Shown: positions 10,641 to 21,225 of the stretch, piece after piece
Numbering within the stretch: the first letter of the stretch is position 1
How the letters are laid out: the number at the start of each line of letters is the position of its first letter
Assembly (NCBI RefSeq): GCF_963678635.1
Contig: NC_087062.1
Location: forward strand, 47,107,283-47,171,282
DNA length: 64,000 nucleotides
Direction of reading: 5' to 3'
Source of the DNA: Symsagittifera roscoffensis
Lineage: Eukaryota > Xenacoelomorpha > Acoela > Convolutidae
Program-made: the position numbers and the translations under genes
The notes under the pieces: generated by a model
The model's input: the letters and a program-made list of their open reading frames with translations, nothing else
The model's database searches: none
Told to the model about the DNA's origin: nothing

Positions 10641-10764
10641 TTGAGGCCACCACATTTTGATACTCCCAGCATCGCTACCTGTCATGGGTGTCCTCTGTGA
10701 ATTCGTTTTAGTACTACCTGACAATGAGGTCTAACTGTCAGGTAACTTTTTCAGTTTTCTATTA

Positions 10765-11530
10765 ACTAGAAATTGTTGAAAAAGGTTCTTTATACAAAAC
10801 AAAACCCCGTGTAAGTTCTTTATAGCCGTATGTATAACATTATAAATCTACTTTTGGAAATTTTATATTTTTGCATTTTTTCCGAGTAACCACCAAAAGC
10901 GCTATTTTTTGTATAACTGACAAAACTGATAACTGTTCAAAGGATTTTCAATGATTCGATTATCTTGTAAAATATTGAAAAACTACGCTTCAAGAGGATT
11001 CCACATATGAATAATACTTGATATCTTTTTCTTAGAAAATTCAAGAAGTTTTCAGTGATTTTCCTGATTTTTTTTTTCATTCGGGACTTAAACACGCAAT
11101 TCTTCTTTCTCTGAAGTAACATTCAACAAATATCAACCTATTTCATGAAGAATCAGAATCAAAATCTTTTCAAAATACTTCAAACTCGGTCAAAATTTTT
11201 TTAGTTTTCAAGTCATTTTTTTTTCCTTTTTTTTTAAATTTCAAAAACTCATTAAATAATTTTTTAACAACCAGAATTTGTTAAAAAGCGTTCTATGTAC
11301 CAAAAAAACCATGTAAAAATTATTTGTGGCCGTATGTATAACATTATAAATCTACCTTTGGAAATTTTTTTTTTGGTGCTTTTTCCGAGAAACCGCTAAA
11401 AACGCTACTCTTTGGATACCCGACAAAACGGATAACCATCCAAACGATTCTGATTTCTTCTCCTCGATTTCAATGTATTTGGAAAGAACTCTTCAAGAGA
11501 TTTCCAAATGTGTATAATACTTAATATAGT
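10765..11530 (+). repeat. Diverged direct repeat pair inside duplication copy 2
   Basis: Counterpart of the pair at 1890-2660. Arms lie at about 10775-11035 and 11285-11525, again sharing GCCGTATGTATAACATTATA and the CTTCAAGAG...ATAATACTT end. Its presence in both large copies shows the pair existed before the 9-kb duplication. Confidence 0.8.
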
Positions 11531-11650
11531 TTCTTTTGGAACTTTGAGAAAACAAAAATTTTTACTCATAAACGGCTGTTTTCCACCTTTTTTGTTAAAT
11601 GAACCAAAAAATCGATTCAATATGATAAAATTTCGATTTCAAAAGATTTT

Positions 11651-12094
11651 GTGGTCTTTGATATCGCTATGCACGGTCAAATTTGGCTAAAAAACCAATT
11701 CTGGAAAATCTGGTGCGGTGTATCACAGCATCACAGCTCGAGGAATTTGAGACACCATTTATTGGAATACGACTTCCTCAACCTACAAGGAGCGAAAGGG
11801 ATTAGACGACGCATCATAGCATTATTTTTTTGTTCAGGACTACACTCATGTGTTTGTTACTTTGATAACTGCTTCAGAATTCAAAATGCTCATTGCTTTG
11901 ACTCAATTTTAGGATTCTCAGTAGGAGAAGCCTGCAGATGCAGACTCTGCGATAGTCAGCTGACGGACAATTACCATGTACTTCATTACAAGAATCTATG
12001 TGGGACACCCTTCCAGAGAGTAAAAGCAGTTTTTTGGATGATTTTGGAAAATCAATTAGAATCCGAAATTTCATTCCGGTCAAATGGTTCGTAG
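11651..12094 (+). pseudogene. Possible non-LTR retrotransposon C-terminal fragment (copy 2)
   Basis: Counterpart of the ORF at 2670-3191. The same C-terminal order is present, but the last zinc-knuckle residue is changed: the motif ends DNYHVLHYKN, so the final Cys is now Tyr. The ORF starts at an internal Met because the upstream frame is shifted relative to copy 1. Loss of a metal ligand and the frame change fit a relic without function. Family assignment is tentative, as for copy 1. Confidence 0.33.
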
Positions 12095-12225
12095 CAATAT
12101 CAGTGATTTGTAAGCCAAGTTATAGAACCGTACTAAGAGCGCTTATATTCCGAGACTTCTCAGAGATTTGTCCCAAAAGGCATGAGTTACACAGTAGTAA
12201 AGTGTCACTTTTATTTAAAAACGTT

Positions 12226-12965
12226 AAAAGTTGACTAGATATTACCTAAAACAACTACACCTAGACTTCAACTGATGTTTGATACTTTGAAACTTTAGCT
12301 ATTGATACTTTTCAAGTTTTCATAATTGTTTTATTGTCTTTTCAGAAAACTTGAATATACACTTCTTCTTCTATGCATGGACAAATGAATCATTTTTTTT
12401 GCAAATAGTTGGTTGCAAAATAGCCGCGTCCCTAATAACCCAAAAAAATTGTGATTTATAAGATTTTTTGGGTGGCACGTATCGAAAAAATTTTTATGCC
12501 CCTAGAGTTTTCGAATGCTAATCTTTAAAACTTTATTTGGGTCGGAAACTGAGCTGCCGTGAGTGTTCAACTTCGGCCGTAACGAAGATGTTTTAATTTT
12601 TTTTAGATATAGCTAAATAAGTTCCGTGTGTTGTAGAATGCAATGCAAGTGATTTTGATAGGTCTTCATTGCGGCAGTTGTTCGAAAGACACCTCAGCTC
12701 AGGTTTTGTCCCAGTCAATTCAAACTATTATTTTTAAAAACGTACTCGAACGGGTTCAGGTCCCCCAGTTACAATCAAGTTCCACCAGTTACGATCAGGT
12801 CCCCCTATTTACGAACGATGACAACTGGGTTAACTTCGATCTGGGGGACTTCGATGTCAGTCGATCTTAACAGGAAAGATCATAACTGGGGAGATCATAG
12901 CTGGGTCCATCATAATTGAGGGCTCAATCATAACTGCAGTTATTATCGACCCCTCGGTTTTGATC
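12226..12965. other. Block present in copy 2 and missing from copy 1
   Basis: Comparison of the two 9-kb copies shows that copy 1 runs directly from AAACGTTA (about 3607-3614) into TGATCCCACC, skipping these roughly 740 bases. No gene is visible. The right end of the block is the left arm and centre of a large palindrome (see 12840-13034). Loss of palindromic DNA by replication slippage is a plausible cause of the deletion. Confidence 0.7.
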
Positions 12966-13034
12966 GACCCACTTATGATCCCCCCAGTTATGATCCCCCC
13001 TTTATGATCGACCGACCTCGAAGTCCCCCAGATA
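12840..13034. repeat. Large near-perfect palindrome (about 97-bp arms)
   Basis: The sequence folds on itself around CTGCAG (12934-12939). Left arm elements CTGGGGGACTTCGATGTCAG, GATCATAACTGGGGAGATCAT and TGGGTCCATCATAAT are mirrored on the right by ATTTATGATC-type and CCCCCAGTTATGATCCCCCC segments, ending CCGACCTCGAAGTCCCCCAG. Spacer between arms is effectively zero. Arms differ at scattered positions and by small indels. A shorter motif, GATCATAACTGGGG, is repeated within each arm. Such a structure could extrude a cruciform or give a long hairpin RNA. It may be a foldback or MITE-like element, but no target-site duplication could be defined. Confidence 0.88.
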
Positions 13035-13309
13035 CGAGGAATGATTTAAGGGTAATTTCAATACGCACTGTACTATTCATGATTTGGAAGGATAGAATGG
13101 TGATGAAGGATGATTTACCAAGTTAATTTAGCACGAGTTTTTCTTATAGAAAGAATAATTGACCATGTCTTTCAGTTAATGATAACTGAATCAAATACCG
13201 AACTCAATTTATCAGGAGAGAAATTTGAATTGATTCCCGCAGCCATTTTAACCGGGATTCTTAAAAACACACCCAATTCAGACAAGCGAAATTTCAACTA
13301 GACGAACAT

Positions 13310-14031
13310 CGACAGCACGCTAATTAAAAAGTTCAAAGATTTTTCCAAGATCAGAAAGTGAAGATGGCACTACTGCGAGTAGAAAAGGCTCAAAAAGAGC
13401 TAAAGGGGGGGGGGTGGATAGCCAGTAATCCACCAAACAACCACAGTTTCAAGAAGTGTTGGCATCTATAGCAAAGTCGAACGAGGAAAAGCGTGAAATG
13501 TTGCGAAATTACAAAATACCAAAAATCTGTATCGACTACGATGATCTAGACTTCAATGAAATGGCGAATATAGCCATAGAGACTAAACAGCGAAGGCTAG
13601 CAGTAACCGCAACAGTGCAGTTAACGGATGAGGAAACGGTGGATGATGAGATTGATGTTTCCGATTTGTCCAATCAATCATTTTCTGATAGGATTAAGCG
13701 GCCTCACCAGCTTACGAAATTTGGCTCGGTTGAAGCCGATAACCGTGTACAAAGATATAACTCAGCTTGTCAATAATGCAAGTGAATATAAAAATGTTGC
13801 TGTTTTTGGTGTTTTGTCCAGTTCAGATTGTTACGCCATACGCAAAAACTGCCAAAAGCTCAACCAAAATCTGTGCCAGCATTTTAAAGGGCGTAATGTT
13901 TCCCCTCATGGTATGCTCGAATAGTATCTTTATGACGAAATACATCTTAGCGTTGAAGACGCCCGGAAATTTGTCGTCAGAGTGATACCTCGATTTGAAA
14001 ACCAAGCATGGAAATTATTTGAACTACGATA
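13310..14031 (+). pseudogene. Decayed SGNH/GDSL hydrolase-like ORF (copy 2)
   Basis: Counterpart of 3950-4984. The helical and acidic N-terminal part is open from 13456 (MLASIAKSNEEKREM) without the frameshift seen in copy 1. About 310 bases that hold the GDS block in copy 1 are missing here: the sequence jumps at about 13678 from TTGTCCAATCA to TTTTCTGATAGG. The C-terminal block reads DEIH at 13934-13945, the canonical Asp-x-x-His, after a stop codon (TAG, 13922-13924). Neither copy can make the protein, but between them they show all the hallmark blocks. I infer a former gene of hydrolase fold; the role is unknown. Confidence 0.4.
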
Positions 14032-14124
14032 GTTTTCAAACTAACTTATTTTTTCTTATCCAATTGTTTTGATGTTGAGCTTATATTGAATGTTTTTTTT
14101 TCCCAGTTTTGACAGTTTATGAAG

Positions 14125-14325
14125 CTCTGACTGAGGTCTCTGCGGTGACTGAGGTCACAAAGGCAACAATTTATTACAAATCGGAGGGCTAGACTAGTGT
14201 TTTTAGAAATGCTAAGACCGCTGGTCTCTGCGGTGACTCAGGGCACAAAGCAACAAAGTATTACAAATCGGAGTACTAGACTAGGTTTTTTGGAAAAACT
14301 AAGACCAGGTCACAAAAAGTGTTCA
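14125..14325 (+). repeat. Minisatellite, about 91-bp unit, copy 2
   Basis: Same minisatellite as at 5084-5275, with the same number of units and small differences (for example CTGAGGTCTCTGCGGTGACT in the first unit). Equal unit number in both copies indicates it formed before the 9-kb duplication. Confidence 0.8.
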
Positions 14326-14539
14326 TTGTATATACACATCGGAATTTGAATTTTTTTTCTGAAAACTCAATAAAAAATTATGAAGTTTTTTTTAGAAAAA
14401 AAAAGTAGAAGAGATTACGTTAGACAAATAAACATACGTTGACATACAATTATATTTGTACCTACATAGACACATGTCGATTTGCTCTGTGAAAACTTGA
14501 TATAATTAAATGTTTTATAGCTTGAATGGCTTGCAATAT

Positions 14540-15735
14540 ATACAAACAAAAATCCATTCACATACTCATACACATACTTACAAAAATACATATATACGTT
14601 CACATACATATATATACGAACACATTTACTTAACTAACTACACTTTCATTCATATACGCATACATGCCTTTACACATGCATTCATATGCACATATATGCA
14701 TATATACATACATACATATACAAATACATACATACACATACACACATACATACGCTTTAATACATGCATACATACGTACTTACATATATACATAGATACA
14801 TACAAACACTTAAATACATAAATACACTTACATGCATACACATAAAAACATATATAAAAAGATACATGTACATACATACACATTAACAAACAGACAAACA
14901 GATACATAAACAAACATACACATATTTACCTACACACATCCATGCATATGCTCAAACATGCATTAACCAATACATACTTTTAAAAATAAATAAACATTTT
15001 TACATACAAACACATACATACATACTTATCTACACTAATACGTGTTCATACATAAACATACATTCACATAAATATCCATACACTTACATACATGTATAAA
15101 TACATACACGTACATACATATACATATAAAAATATATATACACATACAAACACATACACATACCTACCTACACACATTTCTCCTTATACACATACATACA
15201 TATACACATACATACATGCATGCATCCACATACATAGGTACATACTTTCTTACATACTTATATATATATACATACATACACATACATACAGAAATACACG
15301 CATACACATACCCATACAAAATATCATACACATATATACATATACAGATACATACGTGTACATGCATACACATACAAACATATACTCACTCATTTATGAA
15401 TACATACACATATAAAAACTTATAGTTATAAAAACAGATACACATACAAACACATACACCTACCTACCTACACTCATTCTTTTATTTACACATACAAATA
15501 CTCATACATACATGCATAAACACACATACATACGTTTATACGTTCTTACATGCAGTTAAATATATACATACAAACGTATACACATACTACTGCATGCACA
15601 TTCATACACATACCTACCTACACATATTCATTCATATACGCATACATGCATTTACACAGACATTCATTTGCACATAAATGCATTTACTCATACATACGTG
15701 AACAAACACTTAAAAATACATACACATATATACAT
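14540..15735. repeat. CATA/TACA-type microsatellite tract, copy 2
   Basis: Counterpart of 5480-6615. Repeat register, interruptions and many irregular words (for example ACATACCTACCTACACACAT) are shared with copy 1, so the tract was already long and degenerate before duplication. It differs by small insertions and deletions, as expected of slippage. Confidence 0.92.
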
Positions 15736-15764
15736 ACGAGGTTTTGTTGTGTATAGTAGAGAAT

Positions 15765-16665
15765 GGGTGAGAAATTATTTAATAAAAATTTTACTTTTAC
15801 TTCAATCACAAAGAGCCAACAGGTTTCGTCTGTCTCCAGAAGTTTTCGACACAATTGAGCAATTGAAGGTCAAAATTGTCAAATCTTACATGTCGAAGCC
15901 ATTTGAACATTTAGAAATTGATCTTGTTGGGCTAAATTTTCTATTTAATAAGTCTGAAGCTGTCTATAAGCTCAGGGTCATTGACAAAGAAAGTCGTTTT
16001 AATTTCGTGTTTCCTATTTAAAAAATCAGTAGTAGTAGTGTTATAGTTATTGCATTTTCACGCAGTCTGTTGTCTTTGCTCGGAACTCCAGCTTTTATCC
16101 ATTCAGATAGAGGGCAATAACTCGTGTCCAACGAATGCAGTTCTTTTTTCATAAAAGTGGCATACCTCAATTTCGTCCAACAACATACCATTCAAGTGAA
16201 ATAGGTAAATTTGAACATTTTAATAGTACGATATGGACGGCGATTTGCTGCATTTTACACTTCGACTAGAAAAAAAGAGAAAGTGACCTTCCACAAGCAA
16301 TTGCATTCATTCACAGGTCGTTATTTCCAGCTACTAACGAAACACCTCCTTCACGTGTATTTCGCTTCGACAAAAGGCGCAGTGCTGGTTTTTCATATTG
16401 GTTATCATCTAGCCGCAGCGCTGATTGCTTATTGAAGTGGAGCCATCAACTCGGTTCTCTGAAAGAACACACAGCGCTGGATGGCACAGTGCAAGTTTTT
16501 CATTTGCTTATTGGTTATCATCTGGCTGTGGCGCCGATTTGAAAAATTTTGTCCGCAACAAGGACAACCTTTTAGTGACTCTGGTGATGATGGTCAGGTA
16601 ATTAACCCACTTTTTGTCAGAGTAGGACTTCCGAACGGAAAATTAGCAAATAGCTACAGTTGAGC
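15765..16665 (+). pseudogene. Ty3/gypsy integrase, C-terminal pol relic (copy 2)
   Basis: Same relic as at 6640-7545. The segment with the first catalytic Asp (KPFEHLEIDLVG to FNFVFPI) has the same amino acids as copy 1 and the same stop codon (TAA, 16019-16021). The FHSDRG block and the YHSSE-type block follow as in copy 1, with the same frame change. The tail (about 16600-16660) reads VINPLFVRVGLPNGKLANSY. The shared stop shows the element was dead before the 9-kb duplication. Confidence 0.82.
16375..16545 (+). repeat. Short tandem duplication in the pol tail (copy 2)
   Basis: Counterpart of 7245-7425. Words starting GCGCAGTGCTGGTTTTTCAT (16377) and GCACAGTGCAAGTTTTTCAT (about 16484) are followed by TTGGTTATCATCT in both cases. 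Confidence 0.7.
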
Positions 16666-17296
16666 GCAACGCGCCGATTAAAATATCTGTTGAAAATATG
16701 CTCGAAACCTCAGAATTTGATGAAACAATCAACAGTCGAGTAGACGATACGCAAGTGTCAAGCATGCAAGTTGACTAAAAAACGAGTTCTCGAGGTACAA
16801 AAAACAAACTCAATCTTATGGCTCCAATGTTGGGAGCTCAGAGATCAATGAGAAACCCGAAGATGATGAAATAGTACGGCATTGTGACTCACTATTCTTT
16901 TGGCGGGAATGAAAATTGGATATTGCTTATTATAAAGGTGCTTTTTGATCTGGTTGAATGAAAGCTTTATAAAGAAACGACACCTCATCCAACACAAGAT
17001 TTTAGAGGAAATTTAAAAAAGTCGACCATTAAAAACGATCTCCAAAAACGAAAAACCATCCGCAATACAGATATCCTACCTACGCCTTGTTTTCGGCGAA
17101 AACTTCAAAGAAAACCACTCAAAATAATTTTGAGGTAACTTTTGGGATGTTGTGCTAGGCCAAAGCGGGAGGTGAATTGAGGTCTAGGTATGCCACTTAC
17201 GTCGCGCAAGATCAACGCGGCCAAAAAATGTTTTCTTTTGCAGTCTTCGCAACTCAAAATGGGTAGAAAATATATACGTCACCGCTACTACTACGG

Positions 17297-17535
17297 TACT
17301 AATTTGAGATAAAACTTGTTTATATTTCCAAATAATTAAACTGTTCTTCTAAATAATAGTTTTTCTCTGTGAGAACTGTTGAATTCTACGTAGATTCATT
17401 CCAGTCTGATCAAATCAGCGGTAGTTTTGAAGATTTGAAAATTTGAACTACAGTGACATTGGTCTATAAAAAGGAAGAAAAAATAGGTATATAAAACCTT
17501 TAAGGTTAGCCTACGTTAGTGCTATTGCAGTTGCA
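17297..17535 (-). mobile_element. 3' LTR of the near full-length minus-strand gypsy element
   Basis: Partner of the LTR at 23535-23763. Corresponding words include AAACTGTTCTTCTAAATAAT against AAACTGTTCTTTTAAACAAT, TCTACGTAGATTCATTC in both, CAGTCTGATCAAATCAGCGG against TAGTCTGATCAACTCAGCGG, and TGCTATTGCAG in both. Length is about 235-240 bp. The two LTRs differ noticeably, so the insertion is old. No clear polypurine tract or target-site duplication was found. Confidence 0.83.
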
Positions 17536-17673
17536 AAACCACATACCTGCTGGGGTGAAAAAAAAAATTAACTATTTTTGGAAATAACTTTATAATAACC
17601 TTAGGAGTTTTCATTCTCAGTTTTAAAACTTTCAATCTCAAATGCAAAATTGCTTGTTGTCTATTTTAATTTC

Positions 17674-18531
17674 TCAATCTTTGTCTAGTTCTATTCCCCA
17701 GCTGGGGTTCCAGTCTACTCCTTCCTTATGTGTAGCGTATCCAAATTTTCGTCTAAATAGGTGTCTCTCCAATAGCCTCAGTCGCGTTTCGATTGGTTGA
17801 TCGTTTCGTGTCTTAAAGTAAGTTAATAGTCTCTTGTAGTCTGGTAGTGTCGCTTTTAAAAATGCCTCCCTGAGAGTTCTTCTTGCGAAGTTTCCTTTAT
17901 CGAATGCTTGGCTGGATTGCCAAAACATTGGAGTTCCTTACTCTTAGTTTGTCGGGAGCTTCTTCTGACCCCGTTGTCCTCCTTGCTCGAGTCGTCAGAT
18001 GCGCCTGTTGGAGGGTCAAATCGGTCATCCCTCTCCCCCGTGGATTAGTTTTTCCCTCTGAATTCGTCTGCCATTTTTGCATTCCCTTCTTTAGTGATTT
18101 GTAGCCGAGTTCTCCATTCGACACGCGTTAGGTCATGATTTTGGAAGATGTCTGAGATGTCCTCCAGTTTAGTGGACAGATCTGTTTCCGGGGTGTTGAG
18201 CTGTCTTCGTTTTTCCGTCTCTTCTGTGACGGGTTCCCTGGCTGCCGTCGCAGCTTTTTCTTAGCGGAATTCTTAGTCTTCCTTTTCTTCTCGTTATTTT
18301 TTTCAAAAAGATTTCTTCGTTTGTTTTTGGTCCGCATGATGAGCCTGGTCCTCCCTTGTTTGGTTTAGCCCCCTTTTTTGCTAGATTTAACCCTCCCCCT
18401 GCTTCTGTTACCTTAGAGGTGACTATTGTCCGGCTGTGTTGGAACCTTTCTTCGGCGAACAATGAGTCCGTTCGCTGTGACTGCAGCTGCAGTTTCATGT
18501 CCGCATCACTCTCCTCCAATCTCTCTGGCAA
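17674..18531 (-). pseudogene. Gypsy 3' ORF region, frameshifted (copy 2)
   Basis: Counterpart of 8893-9426 and the sequence beyond it. The start (EESDADMKLQLQSQRTDSLF) matches copy 1, but the frame changes in the basic middle part and ends at 18169. A further minus-strand ORF at 17674-17928 (ATLPDYKRLLTYFKTRNDQP, then RLRLLERHLFRRKFGYATHK) may be its C-terminal end. The element's 3' coding region therefore extended nearly to the LTR. No family is recognised. Confidence 0.4.
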
Positions 18532-19369
18532 TTTGATCTCTTGGAGTTTTTCCCTCGCTCTGCTGATGAGTTTTTACTCGAGCCTTGTGTCGGTTCTTGT
18601 TGTTAATGAGTTTTTGCTTCTACAATATCCGATTTTCGGTAGACTTAACCTCCGGATATTTTCACTGTCGACCCTGTCTCGTAAGCTATCCTTACTTTCA
18701 GGCGTTTCAGGAGGGCCTGGCCGCTTTTTCTAAGTTTCTCTTTTCGGGGTATCGTTTTTTCGTGGAAGGCGATTACTCCTCCTCTTTGTCCTCAAAGAAT
18801 TCCTTTTTCCCAGGAGTAGATCATTTTTTTCTGAGTTCGGGATTGGACTGCTGCATCCACAAATAATCGAAAGTGGTTTTTCGCGGCGTCTCTACGCTCC
18901 TAATTCCATCTGACGTTCGCCTCCCGTTAGGTCTTCTAGGACCTTTGCTTGTTCTCTATCTCGTGCTGTGGTAAGTTGCTGTTTGTACATCGGACTTGTA
19001 TCTCTTCTAATTGCCCCTTTTCTGGTGGCGATTTTTAGATTTCCCTGGTCGGTCGATTCCTCTTCTGAGCTACAATGCTGTGAGCTAGATCGTTCCAGTT
19101 GTCCAAGTAGTCATAACTTGTCATAAATGTGCATGAAATGGAGAGACTTGGATAGTTTTTTGTTTGTTCTACCGCAAATCACGGGTTTTTGTGTTGAGGC
19201 AGGGTTTGTTCGAGCGCTTGTTTTCTTCTAGTAACATTACTACTTGTCTTTGCTTTATTGATTGCATGGTTCTTCCTTCTTATCCGCAACCGCGATGGTC
19301 ACCCACAGGGCAGAATTGTTGCTCAATATTGTTTTCTGTACAAAATTACTTATACGATTTCCCCTTGAA

Positions 19370-19740
19370 GCCAAAAATTGAACTGATTGGATCAATTCCG
19401 GGATACCATGTGTATCGATATATGTTTGCAATTATTTTACCATAGTTTTTCCACTCGTTAATTTAGTTATCGTGACTAACGGAAAATTTGAGAATCTATC
19501 AATAGCTACGAGCAAGTATATTTTTCCGTTATATTTTTCTATTGGACCCGTCTAATCTAACTGGAGTTCCTGAACATGATGCGTAAGCAGTGGTAGAGGT
19601 TTTGATGCATTTTTTGGAATTAGATACTTTGTGTTCTTAACATAACTGGTGCAACTACGGCATTCCTCCTCGAGATTCACTGTACTTGTGCATTTGAGGC
19701 CACCACATTTAGATACTCCCAGCATCGCTACCTGTCATGG
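19370..19740 (-). pseudogene. Ty3/gypsy integrase core (copy 2)
   Basis: Counterpart of 10278-10640 in the near full-length element. It includes the zinc-finger part (about 19640-19720, with the Cys-x2-Cys pair EECRSC on the minus strand) and the start of the core. It is more disrupted than copy 1: several frame changes and a stop in the region equivalent to the open frame of copy 1. Confidence 0.7.
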
Positions 19741-19939
19741 GTGTCCTCTGTGAATTCGTTTTAGTACTACCTGGCGTAGGTGTACGGGTACGACTAGCTG
19801 ATTGTCCACCAGTATGCAGTCGTCTTGCACTGCCATCTGGTTCCAGGAGGGATTAGTATAGGTCCCATCAATTCGAAGCCCAGTCTGTACCGTCTCTCGA
19901 CCACTCTCCTGAGTCGATCCATCCAGCTATCATTTGAGG

Positions 19940-20155
19940 TTAATTTTCCTTGCCTTTTCTGGAATTGTGGCAACTTCGTGGTGGTGGCTTGATTGTGCAG
20001 ATTTCTTGTTCGTCTTCCTTGTCCTCTGAGGTCGTGAGATTGACTTCAATCACTGCGATGCCACTCCGAAGAGATTCATTAGGCTGTGCGGGTGTTATTC
20101 TGTTGTCGCTTGCAGTTTTTGTGTACTGTTTGGTGGTGAGCTTGATTCTCCCCAA
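19940..20155 (-). pseudogene. Gypsy pol linker between RNase H and integrase
   Basis: An ORF of 71 codons in the position expected for the region joining RNase H and integrase. It is polar, with an acidic run (TTSEDKEDEQE) and a Lys/Arg-rich end. The window also continues in broken form between 20160 and 20760. I assign it by position only. Confidence 0.3.
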
Positions 20156-20763
20156 TTAGCTGCCAGAAAAAAAGCAGTCTACTGTCGGCTTCCTTTTGTT
20201 GCTTCTCGGACAATGCTCATTTGACACGTGATGGTTGTCGTGTCTCACTCTCCGAGCTGTATCAGTTTTTTTTTACTCCCTCTGATGATTTTTCTCGTTC
20301 TCTGCAACGTCTCTGTGACTTATTCGTCCTCCGATATATCGTTCGTATAATTGAAAGGTTATACTGTGGTTTATACTGTATAAATGAAAGAGTATACCGC
20401 TCGTACCTGTGGTGTGTCTGACCACCAGTCGTAATAAATATTTGTGTTGGGCTGTTCGTTCATTTCACTGAAGTTTTTATTCCATTGATTTTGAATTGTT
20501 TTTGCAGAATTTCTTGCCGGCGGTTTTCTCGGTTGAAAATTAGAGAAAATGTTTTCTTTTGGTAAAGATTTGCTCTTTAGCTGTTTAAACGGTCGCAAAA
20601 ATTGATTTAAGTTGTTCTGGTGGAGCTTTGTTTGTTTTGATTGTTTTGGCTGCCATAGCAGCCGTGAAGGGATAAGTTTTTTACTTATTTCGTTCTAGGT
20701 TTTCTAGAACGTTTACGTTACGGTTAAGCAGACAAATGTTTTCTAGCCTAGTGCTCATGCAGT

Positions 20764-20955
20764 CTAAAGCTTTGTAAAAGGAGTTAATTGCCCTGATCGA
20801 GGTTTTTTGTCTAATTCAATATCAGGCCATGGATCATTATGCGGATCTCGTGACAAACAGTCAACAATTCCCATGCCCTTCCCTGGAATGTGAACTTTTT
20901 TGACTTGATAGATATATAACCTATCAACCCAACGGGTCAACCTGGATTGATACAT
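20764..20955 (-). pseudogene. Gypsy RNase H C-terminal piece
   Basis: Contains HIPGKGMGIVDCLSRDP, the conserved end of gypsy RNase H domains (His, Gly-Lys, then Asp-x-Leu-Ser-Arg). It is preceded by RWVDRLYIYQVKKV, matching the strand before that motif. RNase H removes RNA from the RNA:DNA hybrid during reverse transcription. The catalytic Asp and Glu positions upstream are not readable in an open frame. Confidence 0.75.
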
Positions 20956-21225
20956 CTTGTTTTATTTGGATTTACAGCAATCTGGGTTTATTTGTAAGGC
21001 TTTCTGAGTTCGCCTTAAATAAAACTTTATAGATGATTTATGCTATCAACAAATGACCTCAATTTTTTCATCGATTCAGGTGGATTTAGATTCTGAATAG
21101 CCTCTGTTTTAGTGATATTTTAAACCCCTGGTTCCGAAAGGTGATAGCCTAATAAATCTACGTCGTTTTTGAAAAATTCAATTTTTGAAATCTTCCCTGC
21201 CACGTTTTTCAATTTTTTTTCACTA

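Larger units (their letters stand above)
1848..10721. repeat. Tandem segmental duplication, copy 1 (about 8.9 kb)
   Basis: Seen directly: the sequence from 1848 (CAATGAAGTCTAACTGTCA) onward is repeated, in the same order and orientation, from 10722 (CAATGAGGTCTAACTGTCA). The last bases of this copy (TTTTAGTACTACCTG, ending about 10720) recur at about 19759-19773. The copies differ at a few positions per 60-base line plus several indels. This copy has extra blocks at 3177-3415 and within 4325-4640 and lacks about 740 bp present at 12226-12965. The right edge lies inside a minus-strand gypsy element, so that element is truncated here. The join at 10720/10722 shows at most one or two bases of shared sequence, which fits end-joining or template switching better than recombination between long repeats. 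Confidence 0.93.
8163..10721 (-). mobile_element. Truncated copy of the minus-strand gypsy element
   Basis: 3' LTR, basic 3' ORF region and integrase of the element at 17297-23763, cut at 10721 where duplication copy 2 begins. The upstream coding parts (RNase H, RT, protease, gag) are absent because the duplication breakpoint lies just upstream of the integrase core. Confidence 0.88.
10722..19773. repeat. Tandem segmental duplication, copy 2 (about 9.05 kb)
   Basis: Second copy of the block starting at 1848. All internal landmarks recur in order: the repeat pair, the Cys/His ORF, the SGNH-like ORF, the 91-bp minisatellite, the CATA/TACA tract, the plus-strand integrase relic, and the LTR and 3' part of the minus-strand gypsy element. 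After 19773 the sequence continues into the rest of that gypsy element, which copy 1 lacks. Copy 2 therefore carries the original right-hand junction, and copy 1 carries the original left-hand junction with 1-1847. Confidence 0.93.
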
